NCBI GenBank assembly: GCA_017399005.1
Contig: JAFQEO010000016.1
Location: 17,300 to 81,299, forward strand
DNA from: Peptococcaceae bacterium
GTDB taxonomy: Bacteria > Bacillota > Peptococcia > Peptococcales > Peptococcaceae
Direction of reading: 5' to 3'
Length of the DNA stretch: 64,000 nt
Part shown: piece after piece, positions 34,431 through 42,751 of the stretch
Layout: every line of letters starts with the position of its first letter
Position numbering within the stretch: position 1 is the stretch's first letter
The notes under the pieces: model-generated
The model's database searches: none
The model's input: only the letters and a program-made list of their open reading frames with translations
Told to the model about the DNA's origin: nothing
Program-made: the position numbers and the translations under genes

Positions 34431-35385
34431 GCAGTAAATCCGCTAAGTAGGCGTAGCTGTCCGCCCAGGCAGCGTTTGGTTTATACAGGAATTTGTCCTT
34501 TGGCAGCAGGATATAACGGTCGCTGGTTACAGCAGTCAGGCTGCTCCATGCAGGATTGCTCTCCACATTTTCTTTCAGGTTTTTCTGTGCCAGTGCGTCA
34601 TCGTTGCCCATTGGAATTACAAAGATGTAGTCCGGGTCGGTTTCGATGATATTTTCTACACTGAAATCCTGCAGCAGGCTCGGGTTGTCATCCAGAATGT
34701 TATGGCAGCCTAAATCAGCCAGCATTTTGCCGGTCATAGTATCGGAGCTCTGTGCACGGATACCGCCGGAGAAGGTAATCATCAGAAGAACGGAAGGTTC
34801 GGTTTCCAGCTTATTATCTGCGATAATCTGTTCAATATTTTCCTGAACAGCCACACCGTTTGTCTGGTAGGCATCTGCATTGCCTGTGATGTCGCAGCAG
34901 ATTTTCAGCATGTTCAGATAGTCTTCAAAATGGGTCACGCTGAAATATGCAGCCGTGATACCGGCTTCACTCAGCGCATCTTTTAAAGCCACATGGCTGT
35001 CGGTACGGGTTGTCTCGGAGGATAACAGCACTAAATCAGGGTCTAACGCCAGAATTTCCTCAATGTTCGGGTCCTGATAGGTGCCCACGTTGGCAATGCC
35101 TTCCGGAAGCCCCAGGTCACGGTTATCCACGGTGTCATAGGATGTGCCAACCAGGGTGTCAGCGCCGCCGGCTAATACCCATACTTCGGAGAAGCTGCCC
35201 ATTAAGGATACCACACGCTGTGGATTGTTTACAGTAATTTCCTGCCCAAGTGCATCGGTAAAGGTATAGCCTTCCACCGGTGTCTGTTCTTCTGCAGGCT
35301 GCTGGTTTCCGCCGCATGCACTCAGGCAAAGACAGGCAATCAGCAGGAGGGAGAGGATGGAAATAAATTTACGGTTTTTTAACAT
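34423..35385 (-). CDS. ABC transporter substrate-binding lipoprotein (Fe-chelate/heme/cobalamin class)
   Basis: The 320-residue product has a lipobox (LCLSACGG) after a short signal. The class III binding-protein fold follows: VVSLMGSFSEVWVLAGGADTLVG, EEILALDPDLVLLS, a long bridging helix and SVENIIETDPDYIFVI. The ligand is not identifiable, but FecB-like partners normally bind siderophores, heme or corrinoids. AAGGAGAT precedes ATG 35385. It follows the radical-SAM gene with a 65-nt gap. Confidence 0.9.
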   Translation of the reverse strand: MLKNRKFISILSLLLIACLCLSACGGNQQPAEEQTPVEGYTFTDALGQEITVNNPQRVVSLMGSFSEVWVLAGGADTLVGTSYDTVDNRDLGLPEGIANVGTYQDPNIEEILALDPDLVLLSSETTRTDSHVALKDALSEAGITAAYFSVTHFEDYLNMLKICCDITGNADAYQTNGVAVQENIEQIIADNKLETEPSVLLMITFSGGIRAQSSDTMTGKMLADLGCHNILDDNPSLLQDFSVENIIETDPDYIFVIPMGNDDALAQKNLKENVESNPAWSSLTAVTSDRYILLPKDKFLYKPNAAWADSYAYLADLLHE

Positions 35386-35450
35386 AAGGTATCTCCTTTA
35401 AAATGGATTCCATTCACATTCAATTTATATGAATAGATTGGCGGTATAGA

Positions 35451-36452
35451 TTATTTGTTTAACTGTTTACCGAATGCGCAGTAGCTGTCTTCTGCCAGAA
35501 TATCCCCCTCGTGATAATATGCGGAACGGGCACGGCATCCGCCGCAGATGTTTTTGTATCCGCATTTTCCGCAGGAGCCTTTGTAATCCTGTGTGCGCAG
35601 AGTTTTGAATACTTCTGCGTTTTTCCAGATTTCATCAAATGGCTGTTCATGCACATCGCCGGCTTCTTCCACCATGTAAGCGCATGGACGCACTTTGCCA
35701 ATCGGGCTGATGATGCAGTAGGTTAAACCAGCCAGACAGCCTCTGGTAAAGCGAGGGTCTAAATCCACGCCAACCTGTTTTGCCACGCGGGTAAACTGCG
35801 GAGCGCAGGTTGGTTTAATTGGAATGGATACCTGTTTCTGTTTTTCCATAATGGAGCGCAGCAGGTTTTCGTATTCCAGCGATTCCACAGCGGTATCTTC
35901 AATATAAACACCACGACCAACCGGAATCAGGAAGAATACATATTCCGCCATTGCACCCATTTCCACAGCGAAATCAATGATATCCAGAATTTCGTGTTTG
36001 TTCCAGTCCATGATAGTTGTGTGAATCTGGAATGGCAGCCCTACTTCGCGGCAGTTTTTCATGCCCTGTACGGTTAATTCGTAAGCGTTTGGCAGCCCGC
36101 GGAACTGGCTGTGTTTTTCAGGGTCCAGGCTGTCCAGGCTGATGCCCATAGCTGTTGCACCGGCATCTTTTAATTTCTGAGCCACTTCTTTTGTAATCAG
36201 GGTGCCGTTGGTGCCGAATACCGGGCGCAGCCCTTTGGATGCTGCGTAAGCCACCAGTTCATAAATGTCAGGGCGCATTAACGGTTCACCGCCGCTGAAA
36301 ATCATAATTTTAAAACCGGCACGGGCAATCTCGTCGATTAATTTTTTGCCTTCTTCGGTTGTCAATTCGGCATCTTTCTGATTGCCTGCGTCCTGATAGC
36401 AGTGTTTGCAGGTTAAGTTACATTCGTTGGTTGTCATCCAGGATACGATCAT
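35451..36452 (-). CDS. radical SAM/SPASM protein of the AhbD/NirJ-like group
   Basis: The 333-residue protein starts MIVSWMTTNECNLTCKHCYQ, with the CxxxCxxC cluster that cleaves S-adenosylmethionine, followed by IMIFSGGEPL. The C-terminal SPASM region has CLAGLTYCIISPIGKVRPC and CGKCGYKNICGGCRAR with a last Cys in EDSYC, expected to hold an extra 4Fe-4S cluster. The opening and ending resemble AhbD/NirJ2-type enzymes that act on porphyrins (for example heme formation from Fe-coproporphyrin). It is first in the operon with an FecBCD-like importer, fitting uptake and processing of a tetrapyrrole or peptide. The substrate is inference. Confidence 0.85.
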   Translation of the reverse strand: MIVSWMTTNECNLTCKHCYQDAGNQKDAELTTEEGKKLIDEIARAGFKIMIFSGGEPLMRPDIYELVAYAASKGLRPVFGTNGTLITKEVAQKLKDAGATAMGISLDSLDPEKHSQFRGLPNAYELTVQGMKNCREVGLPFQIHTTIMDWNKHEILDIIDFAVEMGAMAEYVFFLIPVGRGVYIEDTAVESLEYENLLRSIMEKQKQVSIPIKPTCAPQFTRVAKQVGVDLDPRFTRGCLAGLTYCIISPIGKVRPCAYMVEEAGDVHEQPFDEIWKNAEVFKTLRTQDYKGSCGKCGYKNICGGCRARSAYYHEGDILAEDSYCAFGKQLNK

Positions 36453-36537
36453 GGTTTCTGTCTCCTTAATTTAATGATAATTTATTGTGCAGACTGTAAT
36501 GCAGATAGCTTACAGATTCTTAAATTCCTAACTATAT

Positions 36538-36567
36538 ATTATAGTGTATTCAGGCGGTCTGCCGCAA
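36538..36567 (-). promoter_or_regulatory. promoter of the radical-SAM/ABC importer operon
   Basis: On the minus strand, TTGCGG (36562-36567), 18 nt, TATAAT (36538-36543). A TGATAAT half-site resembling half a Fur box lies close to the start codon (36475-36481). Confidence 0.5.
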
Positions 36568-36601
36568 TCGTTTTTCAAAAATAAATTCAGAAAAAACGAT
36601 T
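36566..36601. repeat. inverted repeat AATCGTTTTTC / GAAAAAACGATT
   Basis: Eleven- and twelve-base arms around a 13-nt centre, between the divergent radical-SAM and VWA genes; it overlaps the -35 box of the former. It could be an operator or a weak terminator. Confidence 0.5.
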
Positions 36602-36731
36602 CTTTTTGCAAATTTATGATAAAGAATTTAGATAGCAGAAAAAGGAACGCGGATGGTTCGTGAAAAAAGTTTCTAACACAACCAATCAGGGTATAAAACA
36701 GTAAGAGCAAATGCGAAACGAGGTGTTCCCT

Positions 36732-38168
36732 ATGACAACATCTAATCCGATTATCCCCAATCGGGTACAGAATGATAGAGAGAAAGTGGAAGAACTGGCA
36801 AGGGAGGTTCTGCAGTTTTCCAGAGATATGCTCTCGGTTAAGATGCGGTTTCTCAATCCGGCGCTGAGCCGTTTAGAACCAATTTCGTCCGACTGGCATC
36901 TGGCTACCGACGGGGTGCGGCTTTTATATGACCCGCCCTATGTGGTGCATACCTATGTGCGGGAGAAAAACAGAATTACACGAAATTATCTGCATCTGAC
37001 ACTGCATTGCGTATTTCAGCACTTTTATGTGGATTTGCGCATCAATCAGATGCTGTGGAATATCTCCTGCGATATGGCGGTGGAGAATCTGATTACCGAA
37101 ATGAATCTGGACTGCACAAAAGTTGAGCGGGAAACACGACAGCAGGAAGTGCTGGAGCCAATCCGCAAAGCCATCGGGCAGCTGACCGCAGAGAAAATTT
37201 ATCATTATCTGCTGCGCAACCGGCCTAAGGAAGATACCCTGATTCACTGGTGGAAACTGTTTATGGCCGATGACCACGAGGCCTGGTATATTTCCTCCAT
37301 CAGCGATGAAATTGACGAGATGGGCGACCACAACTCCAATGTGGCAGGCGATTCGGATAAAACCGGCATGACCGATGCATCCAACGAGATGAGCGATAAT
37401 CCGGACCGGCTCAGCCAGCAGAAACGGCAGCTCCGTGACCAGTGGGAGCAGGTGAGCCAGCAGATTCAGATTGACCTGGAGACCTTCTCCAAAAAAGCCG
37501 GCGACACGGCCAGAGGGCTGATGCAGAATCTGGCGGCTGTGAACCGGGAGAAATACGATTACGCATCGTTTCTGAAAAAATTTGCCTCCATCGGCGAAGT
37601 GATGCAGGTCAACGATGATGAATTTGATTATATCTTTTATACTTACGGGCTGAACCTGTGCCAGAACGTGCCGTTAATCGAGCCGCTGGAATACAAAGAT
37701 GTGAAGCGCATCAAAGAATTTGTCATTGCCATTGATACATCGGGCTCGGTAAGCGGAGAGCTGGTGCAGAGCTTTGTGCAGAAAACCTATAATATTATGA
37801 TGCAGCAGGAGAATTTTTTCAGCAAAATCAATCTGCACATTATCCAGTGCGATGCGGTGATTCACGAAGATGTGAAGATTACATCCAAAGCCGAGTTTGA
37901 GCGGTATCTGGCAAACATGGTGCTGCGAGGTTCCGGCGGAACTGATTTCCGGCCGGTATTCAAGCGGGTGGATGAAATGATTCGGGACAAGGAATTCACC
38001 AATTTAAAAGGCCTGATTTACTTTACCGACGGCGAGGGTACCTTCCCGGAACAGCAGCCCGGTTATAAAACAGCCTTTGTATTTGTGAAAGATGACTACA
38101 AAGAACCGCAGGTGCCGGCATGGGCTATCAAGCTGGTGCTGCAGAAATACGAACTGGAAGATTTATAA
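36732..38168 (+). CDS. VWA-like protein with degenerate N-terminal metallopeptidase-like domain
   Basis: The 478-residue cytosolic protein belongs to the DUF2201/VWA-like group. In the N-terminal putative metallopeptidase domain the zinc motif reads HLTLH (~88-92) instead of HExxH, so the catalytic Glu is absent. A charged linker (~200-280) follows. The C-terminal VWA domain has a MIDAS motif IDTSGSVSG (~334), a Thr in GSGGTDFRPVF and the Asp in IYFTDGEG. Such proteins partner MoxR-type AAA ATPases, encoded next here. I chose ATG 36732 because AGGTG is 6 nt upstream; 36711 is an alternative. Confidence 0.83.
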   Translation: MTTSNPIIPNRVQNDREKVEELAREVLQFSRDMLSVKMRFLNPALSRLEPISSDWHLATDGVRLLYDPPYVVHTYVREKNRITRNYLHLTLHCVFQHFYVDLRINQMLWNISCDMAVENLITEMNLDCTKVERETRQQEVLEPIRKAIGQLTAEKIYHYLLRNRPKEDTLIHWWKLFMADDHEAWYISSISDEIDEMGDHNSNVAGDSDKTGMTDASNEMSDNPDRLSQQKRQLRDQWEQVSQQIQIDLETFSKKAGDTARGLMQNLAAVNREKYDYASFLKKFASIGEVMQVNDDEFDYIFYTYGLNLCQNVPLIEPLEYKDVKRIKEFVIAIDTSGSVSGELVQSFVQKTYNIMMQQENFFSKINLHIIQCDAVIHEDVKITSKAEFERYLANMVLRGSGGTDFRPVFKRVDEMIRDKEFTNLKGLIYFTDGEGTFPEQQPGYKTAFVFVKDDYKEPQVPAWAIKLVLQKYELEDL

Positions 38169-38309
38169 TGCAGTTTATAATCCTGTGAGAACGAACGTAT
38201 TGAGTTATATTGAAGTGCCAGATTTATTTTGAAGTTATTTTGAAATTATATTGAAGCGTTAATTGAAGCGTTAAGCGTTACAGGAAAGCGAACAGAGAGG
38301 AGAACCTTT

Positions 38310-39836
38310 ATGAATATTAAACAGGCCAAAGAACAGATTAAAAATGCCATGACAGCATATTTTACGAAAGATGAACGGGGCAATTATATCGTACCTCTGC
38401 ACAAACAGCGCCCAGTGTTTCTGATGGGGCCTCCGGGCGTGGGCAAAACCGCCATTATGGAACAGGTGGCCGGAGAGCTGGGTGTGGGGATGCTGTCTTA
38501 CTCCATGACTCATCACACCCGCCAGAGTGCGCTGGGGCTGCCTTACATCGAGCATAAAACCTACGGCGGCAAAGAATATGCTGTATCCGAATACACTATG
38601 AGTGAAATCATTGCGTCTATCTATGATTTAATGGAAGAAACCGGCGTAAAAGAAGGGATTCTGTTCCTGGACGAAATCAACTGTGTATCGGAAACCCTAG
38701 CGCCAATCATGCTGCAGTTTTTACAGTACAAAGTGTTCGGCCGCCATCGTGTGCCCGACGGCTGGGTGGTAGTGACAGCCGGAAACCCGCCGGAATACAA
38801 CAACTCGGTGCGTGAATTTGACATCGTAACCTGGGACCGTTTAAAACGTATCGATGTGGAACCGGATTTTGACGTGTGGAAAGAATATGCCTACAAAACC
38901 GGTGTGCATCCATCGGTGCTGACCTATCTGGAAATCCGAAAATCCGATTTTTATAAAATTGAATCAACCATCGACGGCAAACGGTTTGTGACAGCCCGCG
39001 GCTGGGACGACCTGAGCCAGATGATTATCCTGTACGAGAAAAACGGTTTAACCGTGGATGAGGATTTAGTGGGGCAGTATCTGCAGGATGCCAAAATTGC
39101 CAAAAGCTTTGCTGTATATTATGATTTGTTCAACAAATACCGCAGCGACTATCAGGTGGAAGAAATTCTGGCGGGCAATGTAACCGATGAAATTAAAGAC
39201 CGTGCCCGTGAGGCCGGTTTTGATGAACGTCTGTCGCTGATTGGTCTTCTGCTGGATGCAGTGACTGCAGAAGTGAAAGAGGTCATCGAGGGCAAGAAAG
39301 TGCTGGAACAGCTCATGCAGGTGTTAAAACAGTTCCGTACACAGATTGGCCGCGGCAGTGAATCGCCTGTGGAACTTCTGGAACGATTGAAAGATGCCGA
39401 AGTGCAGAAGCTGGACAAAGGCCGTAAAGCCGGCAGCTTATCGGCAGATGGCCAGGCTCGTATGGAAACACTGCTGGCGATTCTGGAAGAGGATATCGAC
39501 CGCATTGCATCGGAAACAGACGGTATGAACGCATTCGGCCTCTTAAAAATGGATTTCGACAGCCGCGTAAAACAGATGAAACAGGCCGGAACCGATAAAG
39601 GTATCCTGCTGCAGAATCTGTTTATCTTCAGCGAGGAAGTATTCACAAACGGCCACGAACTGTTAATTATCGTAACCGAACTGACCGCCAACTACTACAC
39701 AGCCAAATACATCAGCGAATACGGCTGCGAGAAATATTTTGAACACAACAAAGAGCTTTTGTTCTACGAACGCCAGAAAAAAATCATGCAGGAGTTAGAC
39801 GGTTTAGAGATGGACGATTGGCAGGATGAAGAATAA
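38310..39836 (+). CDS. MoxR-like AAA+ ATPase
   Basis: The 508-residue AAA+ protein has Walker A GPPGVGKTA (~36-44), Walker B ILFLDEINC (~110), sensor 1 VVTAGNPPEYN and the arginine region WDRLKRIDV. The C-terminal ~280 residues are helical, with a Lys/Glu-rich stretch. Together with the VWA protein it should form a MoxR-VWA chaperone or metal-insertion/remodelling complex that recruits and remodels a client. AGAGGAGAA precedes the ATG. A 141-bp gap with TTGAA repeats separates it from the VWA gene. Confidence 0.88.
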   Translation: MNIKQAKEQIKNAMTAYFTKDERGNYIVPLHKQRPVFLMGPPGVGKTAIMEQVAGELGVGMLSYSMTHHTRQSALGLPYIEHKTYGGKEYAVSEYTMSEIIASIYDLMEETGVKEGILFLDEINCVSETLAPIMLQFLQYKVFGRHRVPDGWVVVTAGNPPEYNNSVREFDIVTWDRLKRIDVEPDFDVWKEYAYKTGVHPSVLTYLEIRKSDFYKIESTIDGKRFVTARGWDDLSQMIILYEKNGLTVDEDLVGQYLQDAKIAKSFAVYYDLFNKYRSDYQVEEILAGNVTDEIKDRAREAGFDERLSLIGLLLDAVTAEVKEVIEGKKVLEQLMQVLKQFRTQIGRGSESPVELLERLKDAEVQKLDKGRKAGSLSADGQARMETLLAILEEDIDRIASETDGMNAFGLLKMDFDSRVKQMKQAGTDKGILLQNLFIFSEEVFTNGHELLIIVTELTANYYTAKYISEYGCEKYFEHNKELLFYERQKKIMQELDGLEMDDWQDEE

Positions 39837-39862
39837 TCGATAGAGATAAAATAAAAGTATAA

Positions 39863-41536
39863 ATGATAAATGCATTAAAATGTGAAAGTGTGATGGAAAT
39901 GAAACAGCCTGAAAACCAGAATGCAAAAGACTTTACAATCGAACACGGTGTGCTGAAGCGATATAACGGCACAGCATCTGCGGTACAGATTCCGGAGGGG
40001 ATTCATACTGTGGGTTACGCAGCCTTTCGCGGATACAAATACCTGACGGAGGTTACCATCCCGGAAGGTGTGCGGAAAATCGACAGCCTTGCCTTTGCCG
40101 GTTGCCAGCAGCTGAACACCGTGCATCTGCCCGATGGCCTTGCAGAAATTGGCTACAGCGCATTTGAGGGGTGTACAGCGTTAAGCCGTATTGCGCTGCC
40201 GGAAGGGCTTCACAGCATTGACCGCATGGTCTTTCTGGGATGCGTGAATCTGGCGGAGATTTCATTTCCAGACAGCCTTTCCATTGTGGGACGGGATGCG
40301 CTGCGGGATACCGCATGGCTCTCGAATCAGCCCGATGGTGTCATCTATGCAGGGCGGCTGGCACTGTTTGCCAGAGGCAATATCACAGAGGCAGATATAA
40401 AGCCGGGTACAGTAAAAATCTGTGTGGATGCCTTTCGCAACTGCACTGCATTGAACCGGATAACCCTGCCCGACTCGCTGGAGATAATCGAGGACAGAGC
40501 CTTTCAGAACTGCCGCAAACTGACACAGATTGTAATTCCGCAGGCCGTAAAACAGATTGGCTATCGTGCCTTTGATGAATGTATCCGTCTCTCCGTGCAG
40601 ATGGATGCCAGTGCAGCGCAAATCGGGCGGCAGTGTTTTATGGATACGGCGCAGATGCGCATTACCCGTATGAATCCTGCAAAACTGCCTGACAACATGC
40701 GGCAGAGTGCGACTCTGGCCTTTGCCGATGATGTATGCAACGATGTGAAGCTGGAATCTTCGTTTTACGAGAGCTTTTTAAAATATATCTGCAGCCGACG
40801 CAAGCTGCTTTATCCGCTGGCGCTGGAACATTGGAATCTGCTGCAGCTTATGATGCAGGAACGAGTTATCCCGCTGGATGATGTGGATCTGATTCTGGAT
40901 TCCATGCTGGGCGGGGAGCAGGCAGAGGCTGTGGCTGCGCTGATGCAGTATAAACAGAGCCTGTCGGATGATGGTGACCGTGCTGATGATGTTCTGGACA
41001 GCTGGGACGATTTTGAACTGGGCTGGGATTTACCGGCAGCGGAGAAAACCGTGGAAGATTTAAAAAAAGAGTGGGGTACGAAAAAACGGAACGATGGCAC
41101 CTATACCTTAATGCTGTATCGGGGCAGTGATTTGGAACTGACCGTGCCAAACCGCATTGGCGACCAGATGATAACGGCTATTTCACCATCGGCCTTAAGC
41201 CCCGACCGGCACGGCATCAAGCGGGAAACCGCAGATCACCGGCGTAGTATTCGCACTGTGACAGTGCAGGAGGGCATTACTAAAATCGGCAACCATGCCT
41301 TTGCCGATTGCGATAACCTGATGCAGCTCACATTGCCCGAAAGCATTATCGAGATTGGCTACGAAGCCTTTCGCAACTGCACCGCGCTAACCGAGCTCAC
41401 TCTTCCGCAGAGTGTGGAGCGCATCGGCCGGGGAGCCTTTGCCGGATGTGTGAATTTAAAAAGTGTCCGTATGCCAGAACATGTAGAAATGGCGGAGGAC
41501 GTATTCAAAGGGTGTGAACATGTAAAGAGAGAATAG
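39863..41536 (+). CDS. cytoplasmic BspA-type leucine-rich repeat (LRR_5) protein
   Basis: The 557-residue protein has no signal peptide. It carries about eight BspA-like repeats in the first half (for example IPEGIHTVGYAAFRGYKYL, LPDGLAEIGYSAFEGCTAL) and three more at the end (LPESIIEIGYEAFRNCTAL, LPQSVERIGRGAFAGCVNL). An acidic non-repeat segment (~290-410) with DDVLDSWDDFELGW separates the two blocks. It sits 26 nt behind the MoxR gene, so it may be the client or scaffold of the MoxR-VWA pair. The start is uncertain: ATG 39863, or ATG 39893. Confidence 0.8.
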   Translation: MINALKCESVMEMKQPENQNAKDFTIEHGVLKRYNGTASAVQIPEGIHTVGYAAFRGYKYLTEVTIPEGVRKIDSLAFAGCQQLNTVHLPDGLAEIGYSAFEGCTALSRIALPEGLHSIDRMVFLGCVNLAEISFPDSLSIVGRDALRDTAWLSNQPDGVIYAGRLALFARGNITEADIKPGTVKICVDAFRNCTALNRITLPDSLEIIEDRAFQNCRKLTQIVIPQAVKQIGYRAFDECIRLSVQMDASAAQIGRQCFMDTAQMRITRMNPAKLPDNMRQSATLAFADDVCNDVKLESSFYESFLKYICSRRKLLYPLALEHWNLLQLMMQERVIPLDDVDLILDSMLGGEQAEAVAALMQYKQSLSDDGDRADDVLDSWDDFELGWDLPAAEKTVEDLKKEWGTKKRNDGTYTLMLYRGSDLELTVPNRIGDQMITAISPSALSPDRHGIKRETADHRRSIRTVTVQEGITKIGNHAFADCDNLMQLTLPESIIEIGYEAFRNCTALTELTLPQSVERIGRGAFAGCVNLKSVRMPEHVEMAEDVFKGCEHVKRE

Positions 41537-41538
41537 GA

Positions 41539-41573
41539 AATAGCCTGCTGGAGCGATTCTGCAGGCTATTTAT
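41539..41573 (+). terminator. terminator of the VWA-MoxR-LRR unit
   Basis: ATAGCCTGC / GCAGGCTATTT stem directly after the LRR gene; it marks the left edge of the AT-rich island. Confidence 0.75.
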
Positions 41574-41609
41574 TGTTAAGATAGGCATAGAAATTTTTAT
41601 GAAATGATA

Positions 41610-41641
41610 TTGCAATTATTCGAGCTCTAGAATATAATTCT
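41610..41641 (+). promoter_or_regulatory. restriction-modification operon promoter and operator
   Basis: TTGCAA (41610-41615), 17 nt, TATAAT (41633-41638). AGAAT-ATA-ATTCT (41629-41641) is an inverted repeat over the -10 box. The methyltransferase downstream has an N-terminal helix-turn-helix that could bind it. Confidence 0.65.
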
Positions 41642-41666
41642 GTTATAAAATTCTGGAGGTGTGGTT

Positions 41667-42740
41667 ATGGAATTTATGTCTGCTAGAGAGGCTGCCGATA
41701 AATGGGGTATTTCGCAAAGACGAGTTGCGGTTCTTTGCTCTGCAAACCGAATAGATAACGCGACTATGGTCGGTAATATGTGGATTATTCCTGCTGATGC
41801 AGAGAAACCGATAGATGCAAGAAGTATAAGACATAATAAAAAAAGCGAAGAAAAAAATGTAAAACCTTTTTTGAAATGGGCAGGTGGCAAAGGGCAGCTG
41901 CTTAAAGAAATTGAATATTATTATCCGTTTTCAGAAGGAAATATTACGAAATATGCAGAGCCATTCGTTGGCGGTGGTGCTGTTTTATTTGATATTCTAG
42001 GGAAATACGAACTGGAAGAAGTCTATATCAGTGATATTAATACAGAACTTATCAATACGTACTGTACGATTCGTGATGATATAGACTCTTTAATTGAACT
42101 GCTGCATGATATGCAGAATGATTTTGTTCCTATGGATACAGACAGTCGTAAAGTATATTATATGCAAAAACGTGATCGTTTCAATGAACTGAAAATCAGT
42201 GGAACTGAAGATAACAATACGGAGAAAGCGGCTCTGATGATATTTTTAAATAAAACCTGTTTTAATGGTTTGTTTCGGGTAAATAAAAAAGGTTTATTTA
42301 ATGTTCCGATGGGGGCATATAAAAATCCGATGATTTGTGATGAAAGTAATCTTCGGGCGGTATCTGAAAAATTACAAAGGGTTACCATTGTGCGTGGGGA
42401 TTATAAAGATTCGGCAGATTTTATTGATGAAAATACATTTGTCTATTTTGATCCGCCATATCGACCAATTACAAATACAGCGAGTTTCACTGCATACACA
42501 GAAACAGAATTTAACGATGAAAAGCAGATCGAGCTTGCACGATTTGTTGATGATATGCACCAGAAAGGTGCAAAGGTTGTAATTAGTAATTCCGATCCAA
42601 AGAACTCAAATACTGAGGATGATTTCTTTGATATTATCTACTCTGCGCATAGAATTAAGCGAGTCGAGGCCACAAGAATGATTAATAGTAAAAGTGAAGC
42701 AAGAGGAAAGATAAAAGAACTTTTAATATCAAATTTTTAG
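41667..42740 (+). CDS. Dam-family DNA adenine methyltransferase with N-terminal HTH domain (M.DpnII-like)
   Basis: N6-adenine methyltransferase, alpha class, expected to protect GATC sites. Residues 1-55 form a helix-turn-helix domain (SAREAADKWGISQRRVAVLC) ending GNMWIIP, not part of the minimal enzyme. The catalytic domain has the AdoMet motif FLKWAGGKGQLL (~68), AEPFVGGGAVLFD and motif IV DPPYRPIT (~262). ATG 41667 is preceded by GGAGG at 8 nt; GTG 41661 is too close. The AT-rich composition differs from the flanking genes. It is first in a six-kilobase-scale modification island with DpnII next. Confidence 0.92.
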   Translation: MEFMSAREAADKWGISQRRVAVLCSANRIDNATMVGNMWIIPADAEKPIDARSIRHNKKSEEKNVKPFLKWAGGKGQLLKEIEYYYPFSEGNITKYAEPFVGGGAVLFDILGKYELEEVYISDINTELINTYCTIRDDIDSLIELLHDMQNDFVPMDTDSRKVYYMQKRDRFNELKISGTEDNNTEKAALMIFLNKTCFNGLFRVNKKGLFNVPMGAYKNPMICDESNLRAVSEKLQRVTIVRGDYKDSADFIDENTFVYFDPPYRPITNTASFTAYTETEFNDEKQIELARFVDDMHQKGAKVVISNSDPKNSNTEDDFFDIIYSAHRIKRVEATRMINSKSEARGKIKELLISNF

Positions 42741-42751
42741 GGGGCGTTAAT

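Noticed and set aside
35386..35450. Cobalamin or other riboswitch before the ABC importer
   Set aside because: The gap is 65 nt and shows only a small ATTCA/TGAAT repeat, with no B12-box or conserved core.
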